Source of the DNA: Polaromonas sp.
Lineage (GTDB): Bacteria > Pseudomonadota > Gammaproteobacteria > Burkholderiales > Burkholderiaceae
Reading direction: 5' to 3'
NCBI GenBank assembly: GCA_013823505.1
Contig: PNMH01000043.1
Span: forward strand, 1-33,090
Length of the DNA stretch: 33,090 bases
Positions within the stretch are counted from its first letter, which is position 1; the number at the start of each line of letters is the position of its first letter. Shown one piece after another: positions 25,553 to 33,090 of this stretch. The position numbers were made by a program, and so were the translations under genes. The notes under the pieces were generated by a model that searched no databases, was not told the DNA's origin, and saw only the letters and a list, made by a program, of their open reading frames with translations.

Positions 25553-27076
25553 ATGACAACCATGAACCGCCCAGACCGCATCGACGCCGACGCCTGCTAC
25601 CGCGCGATGTGCTCGCACGACGCACGCTTCGACGGGCAGTTCTTCACCGCGGTCACCTCCACCGGCATCTACTGCCGGCCGGTCTGCCGCGTGCGCACAC
25701 CCCGGCGCGAGAACTGCCGCTTCTTCGCGCACGCGGCGCAGGCAGAACACGCCGGGTTTCGCCCCTGCCTGCGCTGCCGACCCGAGCTGGCACCGATGGA
25801 CCGCCATTGGTCCACCGAAGACGCCTCGACCATCCTGATCCAGCAGGCCACCCGCTGGCTCGACGACCCCCAGCACTGGCCAGACGCGGAAGGCACCATG
25901 GGTGAACGGCTGGCCGCGCGGCTGGGCGTGAGCGACCGCCACCTGCGCCGCGTGTTCGAGGATCGGTTGGGTGTCTCGCCACTGCAGTACCTGCTCACGC
26001 GCAAGCTGCTCACGGCCAAACAGCTGCTGGCCGACACCGATCTGCCCATTACCCATATCGCACTTGCCAGCGGCTTTCTCAGCGTGCGGCGCTTCAATGC
26101 CGCCTTTGTCGAGCACTACCGTTTGAACCCGACCCAGCTTCGCCGCGAGAGCTTCGCCAGGCCCCGCCAGAGCGACCACGGCACCACCGTGCGCTTGGGC
26201 TACCGGCCACCGTACGACGTGACAGCCACGTTGGCCTTTTTCCGACAGCGCTTGATCGAGGGCGTGGCGTTCATCGACGACCAGCAACGCTTGGGTCAGA
26301 CCTTGCGCATGGACATCGGCGACCGCAGCCACCGCGGCTGGCTGATTTCGGAGTTCGATCAGACACGTTGCCAACTGGTGCTGCGCGTGAGCGACGGTTT
26401 GCGCGAAGTGCTGCCGCAAGTGATTCACCGCCTGCGCGCAGCACTCGATCTCGACGCCGACCCCGGCGCGATCAACGCCGTGCTGCACACGCCGTTCCCG
26501 GCCGGCGACGGCCTGCGCGTGCCCGGCGCGCTCGACGGCTTCGAGCTCGCGGTGCGCGCTGTGCTCGGTCAGCAGATCACGGTGGCCGCTGCCCGCACGC
26601 TCGCGCAGCGCCTGGTGAACCGGTTTGGCGAGCCCATCGACACGCCGTTTGCAGCGCTAACGTGGCTGTTTCCGGCGCCCGAGGTGCTGGCACAAGCCAG
26701 TGGCGATGCATTGGGCGAACTGGGCATCGTCAAGCAACGCCAGGCTGCCATCGTCGCGTTGGCGCGAGGTGTGGCCGAACAAGGTCTGGTGCTCGACAGC
26801 AGCGCCGACGTGCCGGGCACCATCGCGGCACTCAAGGCCTTGCCTGGCATTGGCGACTGGACCGCGCATTACATCGCCATGCGCGCGCTGCGCTGGCCCG
26901 ACGCCTTTCCCGCTGGGGACGTGGCGCTGCACAAGGCGCTGGGCGTGCAGGAGCTCAGGCACCCGGCGCGCGAAGCCGAAGCCGCGTCGATGGCCTGGAA
27001 GCCCTGGCGCAGCTACGCCGTGATCCGGGCCTGGTCGACCGGGCACGTCGCGCCCCCAACAGGAGCAACTGAATGA
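25553..27076 (+). CDS. Ada-AlkA fusion: methylphosphotriester-sensing AraC regulator with 3-methyladenine DNA glycosylase
   Basis: 507 aa, three modules. Residues 14-80 are the Ada zinc domain with Cys41, Cys45, Cys72 and Cys75 (IYCRPVC and PCLRCRPE). The first Cys accepts a methyl from DNA phosphotriesters and switches on activation. Residues about 88-195 are an AraC-type HTH. Residues about 213-500 are AlkA, with an N-terminal cap and a HhH-GPD motif LPGIGDWTAHYIAMRAL and catalytic Asp456 in FPAGDVAL. It thus senses alkylation and excises alkylated bases. Two ATGs (25553 and 25562) are equally plausible starts; neither has a good ribosome site. The downstream ogt overlaps by 4 bp. I see no clear Ada box in the 108-bp promoter gap. 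Confidence 0.92.
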   Translation: MTTMNRPDRIDADACYRAMCSHDARFDGQFFTAVTSTGIYCRPVCRVRTPRRENCRFFAHAAQAEHAGFRPCLRCRPELAPMDRHWSTEDASTILIQQATRWLDDPQHWPDAEGTMGERLAARLGVSDRHLRRVFEDRLGVSPLQYLLTRKLLTAKQLLADTDLPITHIALASGFLSVRRFNAAFVEHYRLNPTQLRRESFARPRQSDHGTTVRLGYRPPYDVTATLAFFRQRLIEGVAFIDDQQRLGQTLRMDIGDRSHRGWLISEFDQTRCQLVLRVSDGLREVLPQVIHRLRAALDLDADPGAINAVLHTPFPAGDGLRVPGALDGFELAVRAVLGQQITVAAARTLAQRLVNRFGEPIDTPFAALTWLFPAPEVLAQASGDALGELGIVKQRQAAIVALARGVAEQGLVLDSSADVPGTIAALKALPGIGDWTAHYIAMRALRWPDAFPAGDVALHKALGVQELRHPAREAEAASMAWKPWRSYAVIRAWSTGHVAPPTGATE

Positions 27077-27588
27077 AACACGATCCCCTCACCGTCTTCA
27101 CCGAATGGGAAGGTCCGCTTGGCACCATGATCCTGGCGGCCACCCCGCGTGGCTTGAGCGGCGCCTGGTTCGACGGCCAACACCACGAGCCCGACACCTC
27201 GGCGTGGCGTCTTGATCCGGCCCACCCCGTGCTGCGGGAGGCGATCCAGCAACTCAGCCACTATTTCGCCGGACAACGCTCGTCTTTCGACCTGCCGCTG
27301 GACCTGCAGGCCGGTACACCATTCCAGCAGCAGGTGTGGCAGGCGCTGCTGGGCATCGCGCCTGGCGCCACCGCCAGCTATGGCGGCCTGAGTGCGGCGA
27401 TCGGCAAACCAGCCGCCGTGCGCGCACTCGGCGCGGCGGTCGGCCGTAACCCGATCAGCATCGTCGTGCCCTGCCACCGCGTGCTGGGTGCCACGGGCTC
27501 GCTCACCGGCTATGCCGGCGGGCTTGAACGCAAGACTGCGCTGCTGTCTCTGGAAGGTGCCGCTTTCTGTTCAGCGCCGCACGATTAA
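27073..27588 (+). CDS. ogt: methylated-DNA-[protein]-cysteine S-methyltransferase
   Basis: 171 aa suicide repair protein that takes methyl groups from O6-methylguanine and O4-methylthymine. The signature IVVPCHRVLGATG gives acceptor Cys134. FQQQVWQALLGIAPGATASY and VRALGAAVGRNP are the helix-turn-helix and arginine-finger region. GYAGGLERKTALLSLEG closes the domain. Start ATG overlaps the Ada-AlkA stop (ATGA), so translation is coupled and the pair forms an adaptive-response operon. Together the two proteins carry the activities of E. coli Ada plus AlkA, cut at a different place. Confidence 0.95.
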   Translation: MKHDPLTVFTEWEGPLGTMILAATPRGLSGAWFDGQHHEPDTSAWRLDPAHPVLREAIQQLSHYFAGQRSSFDLPLDLQAGTPFQQQVWQALLGIAPGATASYGGLSAAIGKPAAVRALGAAVGRNPISIVVPCHRVLGATGSLTGYAGGLERKTALLSLEGAAFCSAPHD

Positions 27589-27670
27589 GTCGGACACCGC
27601 ATCAATCGCGCCCCATTGGGCATCAATGCCGAGCCCGGGCGCCAGCGGTGCCCATGCATACTTTCACGCC

Positions 27671-28582
27671 ATGAACCCCGTCCTCGCCCTGGAATTTGTC
27701 TTGCTTGCCGCCCTCTGGGGCTCGTCGTTTCTCTTCACACGCCTGGGAGCCACCGAGTTCGGCATCGTGCCCACCGCAGGCCTGCGGGTCATGCTGGCCG
27801 CGCTTTTCTTGTTGCCCGTGTTTTTGGTCAAAGGCGTCTGGGCCGACTTTCGGCAACGTGCCAAAGCCATCCTGTTCGTCGGCCTGCTCAACTCGGGCAT
27901 CCCGTTCATGCTGTTCGCGTTCGCGGTGATGCACATCACCACCGGACTGACCTCCATCCTGAATGCCACGGTGCCGTTGACAGGTGCCCTCGTTGCCTGG
28001 CTCTGGCTCAAAGACCAGCCAGGCGGCTCGCGCATGCTGGGTCTGGGCATCGGTTTTGCGGGTGTCACGTTGCTGGTGGTCGGCAAGTCTGGCTTCAGCG
28101 CCACCGGCGTGGCCGGTGCAGGCTCCGCCGGCATCACGTTGCTGGCCATGGGCGCCTGCCTGCTCGCCACCTTGTGCTATGGCCTGGCGGCCAGCTTCAC
28201 CAAGCGCTACCTCACCGGCGCCCACCCGCTCGCCACCGCCACGGGCAGCCAGATCGGCGCCGCACTGGGCCTGGCCGTTCCCACGCTGTGGTTCTGGCCG
28301 AGCGAACCCGTGAGCTTCACCGCATGGGCGGCCGTGGCGGCGGTGGCGCTCTTGTGCACGTCCATCGCCTACATCCTGTTCTTCCACATCATTGAACAAG
28401 CGGGGCCGAGCAAGGCGCTCACCGTCACTTTCCTCGTCCCCGTGTTCGCCTTGGGCTACGGTGCGCTGTTCCTGAGCGAGACCATCACGCCCTGGATGGT
28501 GGGATGTGGCCTCGTGATCATCTGCGGGACCGCATTGTCGACCGGTCTTGTGCGGGTGCGTTGGCTTGAACGAGCCACCTGA
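27671..28582 (+). CDS. EamA-domain drug/metabolite transporter (DMT superfamily)
   Basis: 303 aa with ten predicted transmembrane helices in two EamA repeats. LLAALWGSSFLFTRLGATEF opens the first repeat, and ALTVTFLVPVFALGYGALFL with ETITPWMVGCGLVIICG closes the second, which is typical of the RhaT/EamA branch. Members export amino acids or metabolites; substrate is unknown. ATG 27671 gives the normal N-terminus although no strong ribosome site precedes it; the frame is open further upstream over ogt only by chance. It lies 82 bp after ogt on the same strand and may be co-transcribed, but nothing links it to DNA repair. Confidence 0.85.
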   Translation: MNPVLALEFVLLAALWGSSFLFTRLGATEFGIVPTAGLRVMLAALFLLPVFLVKGVWADFRQRAKAILFVGLLNSGIPFMLFAFAVMHITTGLTSILNATVPLTGALVAWLWLKDQPGGSRMLGLGIGFAGVTLLVVGKSGFSATGVAGAGSAGITLLAMGACLLATLCYGLAASFTKRYLTGAHPLATATGSQIGAALGLAVPTLWFWPSEPVSFTAWAAVAAVALLCTSIAYILFFHIIEQAGPSKALTVTFLVPVFALGYGALFLSETITPWMVGCGLVIICGTALSTGLVRVRWLERAT

Positions 28583-28596
28583 CCGGAGAACAGACG

Positions 28597-28629
28597 AAAA
28601 AAATCACCGGGGTCTTGCGACCGCGGTGA
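28597..28629 (-). terminator. rho-independent terminator of the tRNA operon (minus strand)
   Basis: Arms 28604-28614 and 28619-28629 pair over 11 bp with one mismatch around a 4-base loop. On the minus strand the stem is followed by seven T (28597-28603). It lies 14 bp beyond the 3' end of tRNA-Asp. It may also slow transcription from eamA on the plus strand, where the T tract is poor. Confidence 0.85.
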
Positions 28630-28642
28630 CTTGTTTCTTGAC

Positions 28643-28719
28643 TGGCGGAGTGGACGGGGCTCGAACCCGCGACCCCCGGCGTGACAGGCCGGTATTCTAA
28701 CCAACTGAACTACCACTCC
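28643..28719 (-). tRNA. tRNA-Asp (anticodon GTC)
   Basis: 77 nt including encoded CCA. The acceptor GGAGTGG pairs with CCACTCC, the discriminator is G, the anticodon stem CCGGC/GCCGG encloses loop CTGTCAC, and the T arm GCGGGTTCGAGCCCCGT is present. It reads GAC/GAU codons. Confidence 0.97.
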
Positions 28720-28789
28720 TGGTAGATGGCGTTCGTTCTTGCGAACCAAGTGCCAACCACTTGTGCCTGAGCTGCCTTACGGCAAATTC

Positions 28790-28865
28790 TGGCGACCCTA
28801 CGGGGATTCGAACCCCGGTACTCACCGTGAAAGGGTGATGTCCTAGGCCTCTAGACGATAGGGTC
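28790..28865 (-). tRNA. tRNA-Glu (anticodon TTC)
   Basis: 76 nt including encoded CCA. The acceptor GACCCTA pairs with TAGGGTC, the anticodon loop is CTTTCAC within stem TCACC/GGTGA, and the T arm contains GGTTCGAATCC. It is the substrate of the GltX encoded on the same strand upstream. Confidence 0.97.
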
Positions 28866-28883
28866 AAAACCTTGGACTAACCG

Positions 28884-28908
28884 AAACGCGACTTTCTTCA
28901 TCGCGTTT
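28884..28908. repeat. inverted repeat between tRNA-Glu and tRNA-Ala
   Basis: AAACGCGA (28884-28891) and TCGCGTTT (28901-28908) form a perfect 8-bp stem with a 9-base loop in the spacer of the tRNA cluster. On the minus strand only three T belong to its tail, so it is more likely an RNA processing or attenuation stem than a full terminator. Confidence 0.45.
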
Positions 28909-28979
28909 TTGGCAGCCTCGAATTGTAGCATTGGAAGGTGGTGTTCCTTCTTCAACTGCGCCTCGCGGCTCCTGATTTT

Positions 28980-29055
<76 letters not shown>

Positions 29056-29115
29056 ACAGGGTTTGCTGATCTGCTCCGCTGGTTTCATTCAGCGCTGCAT
29101 TTCAGCAAGCCTCAA

Positions 29116-29146
29116 ATTATAGGCGATTTTTTCAGGCCTTCTGCAA
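29116..29146 (-). promoter_or_regulatory. promoter for the tRNA-Ala-Glu-Asp cluster
   Basis: On the minus strand a perfect TATAAT (29121-29116) lies between the gltX stop and tRNA-Ala. TTGCAG (29146-29141) is a -35 candidate within the end of gltX at a wide 19-bp spacing. The perfect -10 makes an independent tRNA promoter likely. Confidence 0.6.
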
Positions 29147-30520
29147 ACGGTCCAAGACTGTTTGACGTTTCTGCAGTTCAAGCACCGCATCGAGCGACGG
29201 CGTCTGGGCCGTGCCCATCACCAACACCCGCACCGGCATGGCGATCTGGGGCATCTTCAGGCCGTGGGCCGTGAGCACCTCCTTGATGGCGGTCGAGATG
29301 CTGGCCTTGTCCCACGTCACACCCGAAAGCTTGCCCGCCAACGCAGCAAGTGCCGGGCGCACCGTGTCGTTCACGTGCTGCGTGAGCTCATCGGCGTTGG
29401 GCACGATGTCGGTGTAGAAGGCGCGCGCCCACTGGGCCAACACCACGGTGGTGTCGCAGCGGTCCTTGAACAAACCACAGATCCGCGGCAAGCGTTCGTC
29501 CACCGCGATGCCCTGCCATTTCAACTGTTCTGCCACCAGTGGTGCCAGGGCATCGTCGGCCATGGCCTTGAGGTGTTGCGCGTTGACCCAGCGCAGCTTG
29601 GCGTCGTCGAACTGCGCGGCACTGCGGCCCAGGTGATCGAGGTTGAACCACTCGAGGAACTGCGCGCGGCTGAAAATCTCATCGTCGCCGTGACTCCAGC
29701 CCAGGCGCGCGAGGTAATTCACCATCGCATCGGGCAGGTAGCCTTCGTCTCGGTACTGCGTGACGGGCTTGGCGCCGTTGCGCTTGCTCATCTTCTCGCC
29801 CTGCTCGTTGAGCACGGTGGGCAAGTGGGCATACACCGGAGGCTCCTTGCCCAGTGCGCGGAAGATGTTGATCTGGCGCGGGGTGTTGTTCACATGGTCG
29901 TCACCGCGGATCACGTGGGTGATCGTCATGTCGATGTCGTCGACCACCACGCAGAAGTTGTAGGTGGGCGTGCCGTCGGGTCGCGCGATCACGAGGTCGT
30001 CGAGCTCGTCGTTGCTGATCTCGATGCGGCCCTTGACCTTGTCGTCCCAGGCCACCACACCGCCCTGCGGGTTCTTGAAGCGAAGCACGGGCTTCACGCC
30101 TTCAGGCACGGTGGGCAACACCTTGCCGGTCTCTGGCCGCCAGGTGCCGTCGTAGCGCGGTTTTTCCTTGGCCGCCATCTGCGCTTCCCGCAGCGCGTCG
30201 AGTTCGGCCACGCTCATGTAGCAGGGATACACCAACCCGGCAGCCACCATGTCGGCCAGAACGGCCTTGTAGCGGTCCATGCGCTGCATTTGGTAGAACG
30301 GACCTTCGTCGTGGTCCAGGCCGAGCCACTTCATGCCTTCGATGATCACGTCCACTGCGGCCTGCGAGGAGCGCTCCAGGTCGGTGTCTTCGATGCGCAG
30401 GACGAAAGTGCCGCCGGTGGAGCGAGCGAACGCCCACGGGTAGAGCGCGGAGCGGATGTTGCCGAGGTGGATGAAGCCGGTGGGCGAAGGCGCGAAGCGG
30501 GTGCGGACGGTGGTGGTCAT
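29132..30520 (-). CDS. gltX: glutamyl-tRNA synthetase
   Basis: 462 aa class I synthetase that charges tRNA-Glu with glutamate. The Rossmann domain opens with [20 protein letters not shown], where HLGN is the HIGH motif. [11 protein letters not shown] is the KMSKS-type loop. The C-terminal half is the helical anticodon-binding cage. Inserted [12 protein letters not shown] and [14 protein letters not shown] blocks are standard for the bacterial enzyme. ATG 30520 is one base after the metZ stop (TGA-C-ATG), so translation is probably coupled; an extension to 30583 lies inside metZ. It is the last protein gene of the purF-metZ-gltX run, and its own tRNA-Glu lies a few hundred bases downstream. 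Confidence 0.97.
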   Translation of the reverse strand: MTTTVRTRFAPSPTGFIHLGNIRSALYPWAFARSTGGTFVLRIEDTDLERSSQAAVDVIIEGMKWLGLDHDEGPFYQMQRMDRYKAVLADMVAAGLVYPCYMSVAELDALREAQMAAKEKPRYDGTWRPETGKVLPTVPEGVKPVLRFKNPQGGVVAWDDKVKGRIEISNDELDDLVIARPDGTPTYNFCVVVDDIDMTITHVIRGDDHVNNTPRQINIFRALGKEPPVYAHLPTVLNEQGEKMSKRNGAKPVTQYRDEGYLPDAMVNYLARLGWSHGDDEIFSRAQFLEWFNLDHLGRSAAQFDDAKLRWVNAQHLKAMADDALAPLVAEQLKWQGIAVDERLPRICGLFKDRCDTTVVLAQWARAFYTDIVPNADELTQHVNDTVRPALAALAGKLSGVTWDKASISTAIKEVLTAHGLKMPQIAMPVRVLVMGTAQTPSLDAVLELQKRQTVLDRLQKA

Positions 30521-30521
30521 G

Positions 30522-31727
30522 TCAGAGGGTAAGGAGTCCGCGGTCAAGGTCGGTCTGGATGTCTTGGAGGTGTTCAAGCCCAACCGCCACGCGGATCAGG
30601 CCTTGCACCACGCCAGCGGTCTGGCGTTGCGCTTCGGTGAGGCGACCGTGGGAAGTGCTGGCGGGATGGGCCATCAAGGTCTTGGTGTCGCCCAGGTTGG
30701 TCGAGAGCGACATCACCTGCAACGAATCGAGCACGTGGAAAGCGCGCTGGCGAGCCTGGTCCGCGTCGGATGCCTTGACTTCAAACGACAGCACGGCGCC
30801 GCCACTGCCCGACTGCTGCGCCATGGCCAGTGCGTGTTGCGGGTGGCTGGCCAAGCCAGGGTAATGCACACGCGCCACGGCGGGATGGTCTTGCAACCAC
30901 TGCGCAAGCTGAAGCGCGCGTGCCGACTGCGCCTGCATGCGGATGTCCAGCGTCTCCAGACCCTTGAGCACCACCCAGGCGTTGAACGGCGCGAGCGTCA
31001 TGCCTGCGCTCTTGAGCACGGGCAGAAAGCTCTTGGTCACGAGTTCCTGGCTGGCGCACAGGGCACCCGCCATCACACGCCCTTGGCCGTCGAGGTATTT
31101 GGTGCCCGAGTGCATCACGATGTCAGCGCCCAGCGCCATGGGCAACTGCAGCGCTGGTGTGGCGAAGCAGTTGTCCACGCACAGCAGCGCGCCGGCGTTG
31201 TGTGCGATGTCGGCCAGCGCGCGGATGTCGCACACCTCGGTGAGCGGGTTGGTCGGCGTTTCGGCGAACAGCAGCTTGGTGGTCGGCTTGATCGCGGCTT
31301 TCCAGGCAGACACATCGGTTTGCGAGACGAAGGTCGACTCGACGCCGAACTTGGCCAGATCGGTACCGATCAGCTTGATGGTGGAGCCGAACATGGAGTG
31401 CGAACACACCACGTGGTCGCCGGCCTTGAGCAGGCCCATGCACATCATGAGGATGGCCGACATGCCCGAGGCAGTGGACATGCAGGCCTCGGCGCCTTCA
31501 AGCGCCGCCAGGCGCTGCTCGAAGCTGGCCACGGTGGGGTTGCCGTAGCGACCGTAGGTGAAACCTTCTTCATCGCCCGCAAAACGGCGTGCTGCCGCTT
31601 CGGCGCTGGGTTGCACGTAGCCGCTGGTGAGGTAGAGGGCTTCGGAGTTTTCGCCGTACTGGCTGCGCTCCACAGCTTCGCGCACCGCCAGCGTATCGCG
31701 GTGCAGGTCGGTGGTCTTCCGGGTCAT
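30522..31727 (-). CDS. metZ: O-succinylhomoserine sulfhydrylase
   Basis: 401 aa PLP enzyme of the Cys/Met metabolism family. It forms homocysteine directly from O-succinylhomoserine and sulfide in methionine synthesis. TYGRYGNPT (57-65) holds the Tyr and Arg that contact the PLP phosphate of the neighbouring subunit. ETPTNPL (156-162), VDNCFATP (184-191) and [13 protein letters not shown] (205-217) follow, with Lys210 as PLP-binding lysine. The [10 protein letters not shown] wording and the position after purF match MetZ of pseudomonads and burkholderiales, favouring it over MetB or MetC. GAGG overlaps the purF stop and serves as ribosome site 12 bp before ATG. Confidence 0.93.
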   Translation of the reverse strand: MTRKTTDLHRDTLAVREAVERSQYGENSEALYLTSGYVQPSAEAAARRFAGDEEGFTYGRYGNPTVASFEQRLAALEGAEACMSTASGMSAILMMCMGLLKAGDHVVCSHSMFGSTIKLIGTDLAKFGVESTFVSQTDVSAWKAAIKPTTKLLFAETPTNPLTEVCDIRALADIAHNAGALLCVDNCFATPALQLPMALGADIVMHSGTKYLDGQGRVMAGALCASQELVTKSFLPVLKSAGMTLAPFNAWVVLKGLETLDIRMQAQSARALQLAQWLQDHPAVARVHYPGLASHPQHALAMAQQSGSGGAVLSFEVKASDADQARQRAFHVLDSLQVMSLSTNLGDTKTLMAHPASTSHGRLTEAQRQTAGVVQGLIRVAVGLEHLQDIQTDLDRGLLTL

Positions 31728-31739
31728 CGGCTGCGATCC

Positions 31740-33090
<1,351 letters not shown>

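Overview
The window looks like a chromosomal segment of a GC-rich betaproteobacterium of the order Burkholderiales, probably family Comamonadaceae (a Hydrogenophaga-like organism is plausible). The basis is protein character and gene order: purF-metZ-gltX followed by three tRNA genes, a pcm-like/rhodanese/tolC block beside Kdo transferase genes, and a MaeB-type malic enzyme. The genus cannot be fixed from the sequence alone.

Layout, left to right. 1-402 is the C-terminal end of an M20-family amidohydrolase. 473-2767 is an NADP-type malic enzyme with a strong terminator, and 2947-4428 is an NCS2 purine permease with its own terminator. 4607-6108 (minus) holds msrA and a LysR regulator. The LysR gene is divergent from glutaryl-CoA dehydrogenase (6213-7406), with phased ATAC/ATAT/GTAT half-sites between them. 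7512-15106 (plus) is a TetR regulator, a membrane-fusion protein, an RND pump, a PIMT-like methyltransferase, a rhodanese and a TolC-type outer membrane channel, which together could make a complete tripartite efflux system. A palindrome over the tetR promoter is the likely TetR operator.

15120-21244 is an accessory surface-glycan island, visibly less GC-rich in parts. It has one plus-strand RgpF-like glycan gene and a tightly packed minus-strand set: neuA, a GT-A-type glycosyltransferase, neuB, neuC and an O-antigen ligase/polymerase. Together neuC, neuB and neuA give a complete UDP-GlcNAc -> ManNAc -> Neu5Ac -> CMP-Neu5Ac route (or a closely related nonulosonate). No recognised sialyltransferase family is seen in the window. 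The island sits between tolC and two overlapping Kdo-transferase-like (GT30) genes at 21381-24055, where I would expect tolC and waaA to be close neighbours in related genomes. This island and the unusual GT30 pair are the most interesting part of the window.

24062-25444 (minus) is a phosphomannomutase/phosphoglucomutase. 25553-27588 is an alkylation-repair pair (Ada-AlkA fusion plus Ogt), followed by an EamA exporter (27671-28582). The right end is on the minus strand: purF (cut by the window edge), metZ, gltX, then tRNA-Ala(GGC), tRNA-Glu(TTC) and tRNA-Asp(GTC), with an internal TATAAT promoter before the tRNAs and a hairpin/T-tract terminator after them. There is no IS element, integrase, CRISPR array or rRNA in the window.
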